DNA of 64,000 nucleotides from the NCBI GenBank assembly GCA_020636575.1, contig JACJXP010000001.1:1302001-1366000 (forward strand). The letters run 5' to 3'. Below, one piece after another: positions 42,251 through 49,331 of the stretch (positions within the stretch are counted from its first letter, which is position 1; each line of letters begins with the position of its first letter). A program made the translations under genes and the position numbers. A model generated the notes under the pieces. The model was not told the origin of the DNA. It made no database searches and saw only the letters and a program-made list of their open reading frames with translations. Origin of the DNA: Chitinophagales bacterium (GTDB taxonomy: Bacteria > Bacteroidota > Bacteroidia > Chitinophagales > Chitinophagaceae).

Positions 42251-43455
42251 TTGCCGGGATGATAAGCGTATACTACTTCAAAAGAAGAATGATTTAAACC
42301 GGGAATAGATTGGCCTATCCTAAGGTCGGTTTTTTGGGGAGTTGGCTCGCATACGGAGTATTTTTCTCCTTTATACACAACCGGTGTGCCAACAGGTTTT
42401 GCAAATTTTACTGCAATAGTTACATGTTCAGGGTAAGCCAGTACGATCATAGGGAGATTATATATCTCTTTAACAAGGTAAAAGAAAAGAGCTGCACGGT
42501 CATCACAATCACTTTTATCATATAACAGTGTTTCCTCGGGACTTAATCTTTTTTCACCACCAAATTGCTTGCTATCTGGTGCAAACATGAATGCATAACG
42601 GGTAAAGCGCATCAGGAAATCAACACCAGCTTTTTTATTCATTCCACTTACCTGGTTTTTTAAAACAGGTATTAGCGATTCATAAGTTTCTTTACTGAGC
42701 GGTATGTTGAAATAGGATTCATAATCAACAACAGGATAATTAGCAAACAGGGTTTTTATTTCATTATTCAATTTTATCTTAAACCTGTATTCATTATCAT
42801 TTATCTGAAAACTGATATCTCTTTCTTTATAAGAACTGGTATTAAAATCCGGAAGGCGGGTTATTTTATAAGAGAATGATCTAAGGGAAGCATTTTCTAC
42901 AGGGCTTATTTCAGTAAACCTCTCTTTCTGAAAATCCACATGATTGCCATAGTCGTGGTAGTTCAGGCAAATAAATTGCTTATCGTTTTTATAATATCCC
43001 GGAATATTATAAATATTCTCGTCACAGCGAATGTAAAATAGTAGCTTATCGTTACTGGTTTTTAAAGCAGTTTCATACCCTGACTGATCCATTAAAAACC
43101 ATTTGTAAAGGGTATAGCGATAATAGTTCCCGGCTTTGGGGCTAATTTTTTCAGCTACATTCCTGATCAGCTGATAATAAGGCCAATCTTCCAATTGCAA
43201 TCTTGATTTTATTGCAAGTAGCTGATATATAACAGGTTGATAGTCTGTTTTGGATATCTTTTCAAAAAAATCAGCTATTTCTACAGCATCTGGACTATAA
43301 CCCGAACTGACCTTAAAAGCTGGGTCCACTGATATAGAAATAGGGGTTCCAAAAAAATCAAAACTAATTGATAATGAATTAGTTTGGCCGAAATTTTTTA
43401 CCGGGATACTTACTGAAAGCAGTAACAGGAACAATATGGAGTTCAGTGTTTTCAA
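42247..43455 (-). CDS. Secreted transglutaminase-like protein, probable TTG start
   Basis: A 402-residue exported protein (signal MKTLNSILFLLLLSVSIPVKNFG-Q; the start codon is TTG). The C-terminal part has the transglutaminase-like triad: Cys in LLYDKSDCDDRAALFFYL (about residue 317), His in AYPEHVTIAVKF (about 344) and an Asp/Glu in YSVCEPT (about 370). This fold is used by cysteine proteases, peptide N-glycanases and cross-linking enzymes; the exact reaction is unknown. It is the gene whose start faces the gap with repeat arrays at 43470-43509 and 43552-43602, but the orientation of those arrays does not clearly point to it. Confidence 0.78.
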   Translation of the reverse strand: MKTLNSILFLLLLSVSIPVKNFGQTNSLSISFDFFGTPISISVDPAFKVSSGYSPDAVEIADFFEKISKTDYQPVIYQLLAIKSRLQLEDWPYYQLIRNVAEKISPKAGNYYRYTLYKWFLMDQSGYETALKTSNDKLLFYIRCDENIYNIPGYYKNDKQFICLNYHDYGNHVDFQKERFTEISPVENASLRSFSYKITRLPDFNTSSYKERDISFQINDNEYRFKIKLNNEIKTLFANYPVVDYESYFNIPLSKETYESLIPVLKNQVSGMNKKAGVDFLMRFTRYAFMFAPDSKQFGGEKRLSPEETLLYDKSDCDDRAALFFYLVKEIYNLPMIVLAYPEHVTIAVKFAKPVGTPVVYKGEKYSVCEPTPQKTDLRIGQSIPGLNHSSFEVVYAYHPGN

Positions 43456-43469
43456 AGCGACAGCAAATA

Positions 43470-43509
43470 AGTAACATTAAAGTTACACAAAATTAACAAT
43501 TAGGTAATA
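43470..43509. promoter_or_regulatory. Pho-box-like array near the transglutaminase-like gene start
   Basis: Four 7-bp units at exact 11-bp spacing on the plus strand: AGTAACA (43470), AGTTACA (43481), ATTAACA (43492), GGTAATA (43503). All have T at position 3, A at 5 and C or T at 6. No -7 element lies at the expected distance on the plus strand. On the minus strand the array sits 15-54 bases before the transglutaminase-like start, with a TCGCTTTG that could act as -7 but overlaps the TTG start. Confidence 0.65.
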
Positions 43510-43551
43510 TTAAATTTTTAAGGAATTGAAGCAAACTCTGTATGTCAAATT

Positions 43552-43602
43552 CATAATCGTTCCTTAACTATTGGGTAACAACAGCGTAACACTGGGGCAT
43601 CA
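43552..43602 (+). promoter_or_regulatory. Pho-box-like array of a predicted small-RNA promoter
   Basis: Four clear 7-bp units at exact 11-bp spacing: CATAATC (43552), CTTAACT (43563), GGTAACA (43574), CGTAACA (43585), then a degenerate GGCATCA (43596). The central T of the last good unit (43587) lies 18 bases before the TTT of the -7-like CATCTTTA (43601-43608), the same distance as at the TonB receptor and phosphatase promoters. No protein gene starts downstream on this strand. Confidence 0.7.
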
Positions 43603-43613
43603 TCTTTACAGCA

Positions 43614-43746
43614 GTTCTTTCACCACTCGTTCTGGTTGCAGTTAATCTGGCGTTAGTAAGTCCCCGCCGGAAGCAGTTTTCTCATGCAGTTAGCCATCCC
43701 TTTGGTATCCTTATTATTAAGGATTACAGCGGGGTGGTTTTTTTTT
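43614..43746 (+). ncRNA. Predicted phosphate-regulated small RNA
   Basis: Downstream of the array at 43552-43602 and its -7-like element there is no ORF with a plausible start, but a strong intrinsic terminator about 130 bases later (43694-43746). The stretch is GC-richer than the array region. It contains a GGAAGCAG string seen also in signal recognition particle RNA, but a small SRP fold was not convincing. The RNA would be transcribed toward and end within 20 bases of the 3' end of the convergent glycosyltransferase gene. The 5' end is estimated from the -7 position. Confidence 0.5.
43694..43746 (+). terminator. Orphan intrinsic terminator in the 43456-43764 gap
   Basis: An inner stem ATCCTTA/TAAGGAT (43707-43713/43718-43724, 4-base loop) lies inside an outer stem CCATCCC/GGGGTGG (43694-43700/43731-43737, one G-T pair), followed by nine T residues (43738-43746). 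The plus strand upstream carries no gene. Confidence 0.7.
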
Positions 43747-43764
43747 GTAGGAGACTTTTGTAAA

Positions 43765-44775
43765 TCAAGCTGCATCGATTTGATGCTCCTGGTCAACGAG
43801 GGAAAAAACATATTCAAGGCTGGATGGGATACTATCAGAATAATCGATCGCTTCAGGAAAAGGGGAGTTGACCCATTTTTCAAAATGATCCGGAAAACCC
43901 TGGTCTATAGTTGAAAAACAAGGGATTCCCATTTGGGTCAATGCCGCAGCATTACATTGTTGTTCGTACTGCCCTTTTATCGGGATAGCCATTATTTTTT
44001 TACCAAGATGTAATGCCTCAGCCGGAGTTTCAAACCCTGCACCGGAAATAATGCCGTGACAATGAATCAGGCTGTCAGTAAATAAATGCCTGCTGATTGG
44101 ATAGAAAGTTATGTTACCCTCATTACGAATAGCAGATGTTTCTTTTGAAAAAATATGAAATGGTAATTCCGGGTAAGCAGAAAACATAGTTTTTAATTGG
44201 GGTTCACAATAAGAAGGTAGATATACAGTGATAAACCCTTTATCGGTTGGTTCAGCCTGTAATATTTCTTTTTTTACTACAGCAGTAAAAATAAAATCAT
44301 CATAAGGTTTAAAATGCAGACCGGCATAGTGGGTGGCTTTTACAAAATTCTTTAATAACCATTCCCCGGTACTGTTCTTATTATCCGGCCTGGGGGTATT
44401 TACTGATAAAAAACTTGCCTGGTGCCCAAAGTGAATGGAAGGGATTCCTTTCTTTGCGCATGCTGCCGATGTGATATAGTCAAAATCATTAAGAACAAGA
44501 TCATATTTTTCTACAGGAAGGTCCCTTATTTCCTGCCTGACCCTGAGAGGTTGAAATCTTTTAAACATATTCCAGTAACTCAAACCGCCATTACAATTAT
44601 AATATAGGCTGATGCCCTTGCTTCTATACTTAACAGGTCCGTCCAGATCCAAATTACTATTATCACCACTTAAAAAAATATCTACCTCTCCATATTGTTC
44701 AAGATATGGTAGCAGCTCCATGGCCCTGCTTATATGTCCGTTTCCGGTTGCCTGAACAGCGTAAAATATTTTCAT
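43765..44775 (-). CDS. MJ1255/VC2487-type glycosyltransferase
   Basis: A 336-residue protein of the GT-B-like TIGR00661 group. The N-terminus KIFYAVQATGNGHISRAMELLPYLEQYGEVDIFLSG is the typical donor-side start (GNGHISRA). A central DFDYITSAACAKKGIPSIHFGHQASFLS follows, and the C-terminal half has IHCHGIISGAGFETPAEALHLGKKIMAIPIKGQYEQQCNAAALTQMG, the nucleotide-sugar-binding type block. The sugar and acceptor are unknown. It starts 3 bases after the stop codon of the LpxH-like phosphoesterase gene, so the two are coupled, which points to a role in lipid or envelope glycan synthesis. Confidence 0.85.
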   Translation of the reverse strand: MKIFYAVQATGNGHISRAMELLPYLEQYGEVDIFLSGDNSNLDLDGPVKYRSKGISLYYNCNGGLSYWNMFKRFQPLRVRQEIRDLPVEKYDLVLNDFDYITSAACAKKGIPSIHFGHQASFLSVNTPRPDNKNSTGEWLLKNFVKATHYAGLHFKPYDDFIFTAVVKKEILQAEPTDKGFITVYLPSYCEPQLKTMFSAYPELPFHIFSKETSAIRNEGNITFYPISRHLFTDSLIHCHGIISGAGFETPAEALHLGKKIMAIPIKGQYEQQCNAAALTQMGIPCFSTIDQGFPDHFEKWVNSPFPEAIDYSDSIPSSLEYVFSLVDQEHQIDAA

Positions 44776-44778
44776 GAG

Positions 44779-45627
44779 TCACCTGGGATATAATGAATTA
44801 ATAAATAGCCCTACTTCATCAGTTACCACACTCAGATCTGGTAAGTTTTTATCAATGGGAATAATAGGAGCTCCTGCAAATTCTTTTTCATCATAATGAT
44901 AGATCCTCCATTGATCGTTATTATATTCTAAAGATGTAAGGTTTTCAACCCAGTCGCCGCTATTGAGGTAGGTAACTTTGCCTTTTTGAGTTTCCACTTC
45001 CCTTATACAAGGCTGATGAATATGACCACAGATCACAAAGTCATATTTTTTTTGAATGGCTAACTCAGCAGCAGTTTGCTCAAAATCTGAGATCCAGGCA
45101 ACTGCCTTTTTTACACTATTCTTGATCCGTTTGCTGAAGCTCATCCGAGATTTCCCGAACCTAACAAGCCACCAGTTTACAAAACGATTCATCAGGATCA
45201 GCCAGTCATAACCATATCCACCGAGTTTAGCAATGATCCGGGCACTTCCTTTTGTGGTATTATCGAATACATCGCCATGAAAGATCCAGGCCATTTTGCC
45301 ATTAATTTCCATTACAAGCTTGTCGCATAACTGAAAATTGTGTAACTGTATATCACTATACCTGCGCATCATTTCATCATGGTTCCCTGTTATATAAATA
45401 ACTCTTACCCCATTACTGATCATTTGCAATAATTCTTTTATAACCTGCAGGTGTGTAGCGGGGAAGTAGCGTTTGCTGAATTGCCAGCCATCAATGATAT
45501 CGCCATTAAGAATTAATAAACGGGGAGAAATACTGCGGAGGTATTGCACAATTTCAAGAGCATGACAACCGTATGTTCCAAGGTGCAAATCAGAGAGCAC
45601 CACCACATCAACATGCCGTTTTTGCAT
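44779..45627 (-). CDS. LpxH-like UDP-2,3-diacylglucosamine diphosphatase family metallophosphoesterase
   Basis: A 282-residue calcineurin-like phosphoesterase of the COG2908 group. Metal motifs are VVVLSDLHLGT, LILNGDIIDGWQ, IYITGNHDE, FHGDVFD and VICGHIHQPC. LpxH removes UMP from UDP-diacylglucosamine in lipid A synthesis, but in Bacteroidota this group is a divergent relative and may act on other lipids. Placement directly before a glycosyltransferase gene supports an envelope-lipid role. It is divergent from the phosphatase-superfamily gene, whose repeat array lies between them. Confidence 0.85.
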   Translation of the reverse strand: MQKRHVDVVVLSDLHLGTYGCHALEIVQYLRSISPRLLILNGDIIDGWQFSKRYFPATHLQVIKELLQMISNGVRVIYITGNHDEMMRRYSDIQLHNFQLCDKLVMEINGKMAWIFHGDVFDNTTKGSARIIAKLGGYGYDWLILMNRFVNWWLVRFGKSRMSFSKRIKNSVKKAVAWISDFEQTAAELAIQKKYDFVICGHIHQPCIREVETQKGKVTYLNSGDWVENLTSLEYNNDQWRIYHYDEKEFAGAPIIPIDKNLPDLSVVTDEVGLFINSLYPR

Positions 45628-45712
45628 AAGATAGTTTTACAAAGAAAACATTACTATTTAACCATATCGTTACCGCATTATTATCTTATTATGTCATTTT
45701 GAAATTATTATA

Positions 45713-45752
45713 GATAACAAAAAACTAATGGCTGCTTAACGATCCGGTTATA
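45713..45752 (+). promoter_or_regulatory. Pho-box-like array upstream of the phosphatase gene
   Basis: Four 7-bp units at exact 11-bp spacing: GATAACA (45713), ACTAATG (45724), CTTAACG (45735), GGTTATA (45746). The central T of the last unit (45748) is 18 bases before the TTTG of a -7-like element (45762-45769), the same distance as at the TonB receptor. The ATG follows at 45785. Confidence 0.72.
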
Positions 45753-45784
45753 TCTGTTTTCTTTTTTTGCAAAACCGTTACACA

Positions 45785-46888
45785 ATGAAAAAACTGATCA
45801 GCCCGGTAATGCTGCTGGCTTTTTTTCAACTACCCCAGGCACTACCGGTAACCCCGCCTCCCGGAAGGGACTATGTTCCGGCGAAAAATGTGGTCATCAT
45901 TACTATCGATGGTTTTCGATGGCAGGAAATATTCTCCGGTGCTGATTCAGCATTGATTAGCAACAATAAGTTTACTCCGGACACTTCATTGATGAAACTG
46001 ATGTATTGGGCAGCATCACCATTCGAAAGAAGAGAAAAACTAATGCCGTTTTTATGGAATGTACTTAGTAAAAAAGGACAACTGTTTGGTAACAGAACTT
46101 ATGGTAATAAAGTAAATGTGGCCAACGACTATGTGCTTTCGTATCCCGGGTACAATGAAATATTTACAGGGATGCCCGACCCTGAAATTTCTTCTAACAG
46201 GAAAAAAATGAACCATAATCAGAATGTGCTTGATTACTTACATAGGCAACCCGGTTTTGACGGAAAAATAGCAGCATTCACATCCTGGGATATATTTCCG
46301 TATATATTGCAGGAATCGGAAAGTTCTTTCTTTATTAATAGTGGTTATACTTCGGTTACGGTAGATAAACCAAATCAGGCATTTACATTGATCAATGAAG
46401 TGCAAAAAGATATTATCATTGAAAAGCAAGCCACCCGTTTTGACCAGCTTACATTTCTTGCAGCAAAAGAATACCTGCAACAATACAAACCAAGAATTTT
46501 ATTTGTCGGGTTAGGGGAGACAGATGAAGCAGCGCATGATGGCAGGTATGACCTATACCTGCAGCATGCCAACCAGGCGGATAAAATGATTGCAGATCTG
46601 TGGTATTGGGTACAAACCACCCCAGGTTATAAGGATAATACCACTTTTATTATAACTACAGATCATGGCCGTGGTTCTAAAAGTAATAAATGGACATCAC
46701 ACGGATCATTTATTGGCGGGTCATCACAAACATGGATTGCTATGGCAGGGCCCGGAATTTTACCGGCAGGTGAAATAAAGATCAATGAACAGCAATACCA
46801 GGCTCAGATCGCACAAACTATTGCAAAAACTGTTGGGGAAGATTTTGGAAAGCAAAGAACAATAGCTGCAGAAATTTCATTACAATAA
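45785..46888 (+). CDS. Secreted alkaline-phosphatase-superfamily enzyme
   Basis: A 367-residue exported enzyme (signal MKKLISPVMLLAFFQLPQA; start 45785 preferred over the upstream TTG). The alkaline-phosphatase-superfamily metal and nucleophile region is VVIITIDGFRWQEIFSGAD (Asp) with a possible nucleophile near NRTYGNKVNVANDYVLSYPGYNEIFTG. Metal ligands are LFVGLGETDEAAHDGRYD and TFIITTDHGRG. Type I phosphodiesterase/nucleotide pyrophosphatase-like members cleave phosphodiesters and sulfate esters. The usual Thr/Ser nucleophile could be the S of LSYPGYNE; this is inference. A Pho-box-like array upstream argues for a phosphorus-scavenging role. Confidence 0.82.
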   Translation: MKKLISPVMLLAFFQLPQALPVTPPPGRDYVPAKNVVIITIDGFRWQEIFSGADSALISNNKFTPDTSLMKLMYWAASPFERREKLMPFLWNVLSKKGQLFGNRTYGNKVNVANDYVLSYPGYNEIFTGMPDPEISSNRKKMNHNQNVLDYLHRQPGFDGKIAAFTSWDIFPYILQESESSFFINSGYTSVTVDKPNQAFTLINEVQKDIIIEKQATRFDQLTFLAAKEYLQQYKPRILFVGLGETDEAAHDGRYDLYLQHANQADKMIADLWYWVQTTPGYKDNTTFIITTDHGRGSKSNKWTSHGSFIGGSSQTWIAMAGPGILPAGEIKINEQQYQAQIAQTIAKTVGEDFGKQRTIAAEISLQ

Positions 46889-46914
46889 TATTGTTTCTAC
46901 CTTGCAGCCAAAAA

Positions 46915-47319
46915 ATGCGTTTTTCCTTATTTGTTTTTATTTTATTATTTGTTACAGCCTCCTGTAATCGTTCTGCATTAGATAAGCATCTTGCCGGCTG
47001 CGATAGTCTTGTTATTACTTTCAACTACCCGGATACGGATTCAGTCATCAATTCAATCAGTACAACTGATACAAAAGCGATCCAGAAATTAAAGCAATAT
47101 ATAGATGGAAAGAAAGATACTGCCCGGCAATGTGGTTTTGATGGTAATATGATCTTTTTCAGAGATCAGCAACAGGTATTACCCGTTGTTTTTAAGTATA
47201 GTAATGAAAGTTGCCGCCAATTCCTCTATGAGATTAACAGTGCTGTTTCTTCTTATTCTATGAGTAATGAAGCTGCTGATTTTCTTTCAAGCCTTGTGGA
47301 AGGAAGAAGCTGGTATTAG
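46915..47319 (+). CDS. Small lipoprotein, paralogue of the 41810-42250 gene
   Basis: A 134-residue putative lipoprotein (signal MRFSLFVFILLFVTASC; lipobox VTASC; start 46915 preferred because the longer frame adds polar residues before the signal). The mature part, LAGCDSLVITFNYPDTDSVINSISTTDTKAIQKLKQYIDGKKDTARQCGFDGNMIFFRDQQQVLPVVFKYSNESCRQFLYEI, repeats the layout of the 41810 gene. It lies 26 bases after the phosphatase gene and so is probably in the same, possibly phosphate-controlled, transcript. Function unknown. It overlaps the convergent kinase gene by 4 bases. Confidence 0.62.
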   Translation: MRFSLFVFILLFVTASCNRSALDKHLAGCDSLVITFNYPDTDSVINSISTTDTKAIQKLKQYIDGKKDTARQCGFDGNMIFFRDQQQVLPVVFKYSNESCRQFLYEINSAVSSYSMSNEAADFLSSLVEGRSWY

Positions 47320-48365
47320 TCCTTTTTTGCATCAAGGGTAAAACCAATGGTGGTACCCACATTCACCCTGCTTCGTACATGAATGGATTGCCCATGCGCC
47401 TCAATGATGTGTTTGCAAATGGCCAATCCCAGGCCACTACCTGTTACATCAGCGCTGCGGCCTTCATCGGTTCGGTAAAAACGTTCAAATATCCTGGGTA
47501 AATGTTTTTCGCCGATTCCCATGCCATCATCACTGATCTCGATCAGTATATGTTTGCCATCTGTTTTGTACATGCTGGCCGTGATATGTCCTTTTTGTTT
47601 CCCGTACTTAATTGAATTTTCTACCAGGTTGGTGGTCACCTGCCGGATCTTTTCTTCATCTGCAAAAACGGTAAGTGGCGACTCGCAGCCTTTTTTGATC
47701 ACCATACTTATTTCTTTGGCTTCAGCTTTTACTGATAAGGATTCATATACTTCCCTGATCAGCTCCTGTATAACAAAATTCTGTTTGTATAAGATGAGTT
47801 CACCTCTTTCCAAACGGGATATTTCATCCAGGTCATTCAAAAGATTGGTGAGCCGGTCGATGTTCTTGGCAGTTTTTTCCAGGAACTTAATATTTACTTC
47901 CGGGTTATTTAGTGCTCCCTGTAGTAATGTATCTACATAAGCCTGGATGGCAAAAACAGGGGTTTTAAATTCATGAGAAAGGTTCTGTAAGAACTCTTTC
48001 CTAAACTGCTCGGTTCGCCTCAGCATGGCTATTTGCTTTTCATTTTCAGCAGCCCATGCTTCCACATCTTCCCGTACTTCATCAATACTCTTTTGCGGCA
48101 GTATGTATTTATAATAGGTTTCTTCTTTTGGGGTGGCTTTTGTTTTATATATGAACTTATAGATCAACTTGATTTTACGGTAAATAAACCTTTCCAGCAT
48201 AAAAGAAATGAGCAGGTAACCTGTGATCAGCATTCCGGCCAGGGCTATAATGGCCCATGCCCAATTTTGGGTTACCAGTAATACAATAATACTTACCGGG
48301 ATCGCCAGCACAAGGGCCGTAAACAAAGAAAGCCGGCGTGGTGAAATGTTTTTTGCAGAAAACAT
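47316..48365 (-). CDS. Sensor histidine kinase, PhoR-like
   Basis: A 349-residue membrane kinase. Two hydrophobic segments (about 12-32 and 36-57) with no sizeable periplasmic loop, then a linker and the phospho-acceptor helix RKEFLQNLSHEFKTPVFAIQAYVDTLL (His about residue 131). The ATPase domain has NLVENSIKYGKQ (N box), ISDDGMGIGEKHLPRIFERFYRTDEG (G1/F boxes) and TGSGLGLAICKHI (G2). The lack of a sensory loop is that of PhoR, whose input comes through PhoU and transport proteins. It follows the response regulator gene by 61 bases. With the surrounding phosphate genes, it is the best candidate for the phosphate sensor. Confidence 0.88.
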   Translation of the reverse strand: MFSAKNISPRRLSLFTALVLAIPVSIIVLLVTQNWAWAIIALAGMLITGYLLISFMLERFIYRKIKLIYKFIYKTKATPKEETYYKYILPQKSIDEVREDVEAWAAENEKQIAMLRRTEQFRKEFLQNLSHEFKTPVFAIQAYVDTLLQGALNNPEVNIKFLEKTAKNIDRLTNLLNDLDEISRLERGELILYKQNFVIQELIREVYESLSVKAEAKEISMVIKKGCESPLTVFADEEKIRQVTTNLVENSIKYGKQKGHITASMYKTDGKHILIEISDDGMGIGEKHLPRIFERFYRTDEGRSADVTGSGLGLAICKHIIEAHGQSIHVRSRVNVGTTIGFTLDAKKD

Positions 48366-48426
48366 GCTGCAAGTTAAGCTTACCGCTTTTTAATTCCGAG
48401 GGATCGGTATGGTTATCAGAATGGGA

Positions 48427-49104
48427 TCAGAGTTCAAACTTATATCCTACACCTTTTACAGTAGTGATACAATCAACGCCAAGTTTTTGCCTGATCTTGC
48501 GAATATGTACATCAATGGTACGGTCTCCTACGATCACATCATTTCCCCATACCTGGTTGAGTATCTCATTTCTTAAAAATACCCGTCCCGGTTTCAGCGC
48601 CAGTAAGTATAACAACTCAAATTCTTTTTTTGCGAGAATGATCTCTTTATTATCTAGTGTTACCAGGAACCTTTCAGGATCGATAGTGAGGTTCTCGATT
48701 TTGAGCACTTTGGCTTCTGCTTTATTAATTCTGCGGAATAGGGCATTGACCCGGCTCATGAATACTTTGGGGCTTATAGGTTTGCTTACATAATCATCGG
48801 CCCCTGTTTCCAGCCCTTTTATCTGTGTACTCTCATCATTTACGGCAGTCAGGAAAATGATCATCGTTTCCTTAAATGCTGACTGTGAACGTAATAACTG
48901 ACAAACTTCGACGCCTGTTTTTTTAGGCATCATTATATCCAATACGATCAGGTCGGGTTTTGTCCGTTTTGCTTTTTCAAAGGCTTCATCTCCGTCTCTT
49001 GCAGTAACTACTTCATAGCCTTCATTGGACAGATTATATTTCAGTATTTCAAGTATATCGGGCTCATCATCAGCTATCAGCACCTTTCCTTGTGTTGTTT
49101 CCAT
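48427..49104 (-). CDS. OmpR/PhoB-family response regulator
   Basis: A 225-residue regulator. The receiver has LIADDEPDILEILKYNL, the phospho-acceptor Asp56 in DLIVLDIMMPKKTG, and the late Lys in YVSKPISPKVF. The C-terminal winged helix is of the OmpR type: LNKIE..., ELLYLLALKPGRVFLRNEILNQVWGNDVIVGDRTIDVHIRKIRQKLG. OmpR-family regulators of the PhoB/PhoP kind bind direct repeats of 7 bp at 11-bp spacing, the very pattern found upstream of genes in this region. The pairing to those sites is inference. Its own promoter has an exact -7 match. Confidence 0.9.
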   Translation of the reverse strand: METTQGKVLIADDEPDILEILKYNLSNEGYEVVTARDGDEAFEKAKRTKPDLIVLDIMMPKKTGVEVCQLLRSQSAFKETMIIFLTAVNDESTQIKGLETGADDYVSKPISPKVFMSRVNALFRRINKAEAKVLKIENLTIDPERFLVTLDNKEIILAKKEFELLYLLALKPGRVFLRNEILNQVWGNDVIVGDRTIDVHIRKIRQKLGVDCITTVKGVGYKFEL

Positions 49105-49123
49105 GTTCTGGTAAAATTTGGGG

Positions 49124-49131
49124 CAAACCTA
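49124..49131 (-). promoter_or_regulatory. -7 element of the response regulator gene
   Basis: TAGGTTTG on the minus strand, an exact TAnnTTTG match, 19 bases before the ATG at 49104. No -33 TTG at ideal spacing. Confidence 0.5.
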
Positions 49132-49289
49132 AAGTAAAATGTTTTTTGTGTAATTCAGCGCTTGCCTGTTTACTTAGAGTTAATAAAAACTTAATCTCCA
49201 GAGGTCGGTGCAGCGAAACTTGAAAAACTACTGACACATCTAAATACCACCTAAAACCGTCTCTTTCAATATTAAACTGCGGATATTCT

Positions 49290-49317
49290 TTGTTTCCGAA
49301 TGGTGTTATTAACTTTG
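49290..49317 (+). promoter_or_regulatory. Promoter of the caspase-like-signature gene
   Basis: TTG (49290-49292), 17 bp, TAACTTTG (49310-49317): both elements fit the consensus, so transcription begins near 49324. This excludes the TTG at 49290 as a start codon. Confidence 0.65.
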
Positions 49318-49331
49318 TTTATTCGATCCTT

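Noticed and set aside
43655..43680. A CCGGAAGCAG string in the predicted small RNA, as in the core of signal recognition particle RNA.
   Set aside because: The surrounding bases do not form the usual SRP helix with a GNRA-type tetraloop; the loop would be C-rich. Kept only as a hypothesis to test with RF00169.
43684..43914. A 76-codon plus-strand frame over the terminator and the end of the glycosyltransferase gene.
   Set aside because: It overlaps a well-supported gene on the other strand and runs through the terminator hairpin; no family resemblance.
49153..49200. TGTTTAC, AGTTAAT, ACTTAAT at 11-bp spacing near the response regulator promoter, as a possible autoregulatory Pho box.
   Set aside because: The units break the T-x-A-Y pattern (A instead of C/T at position 6, or T at 5) and lie too far from the -7 element.
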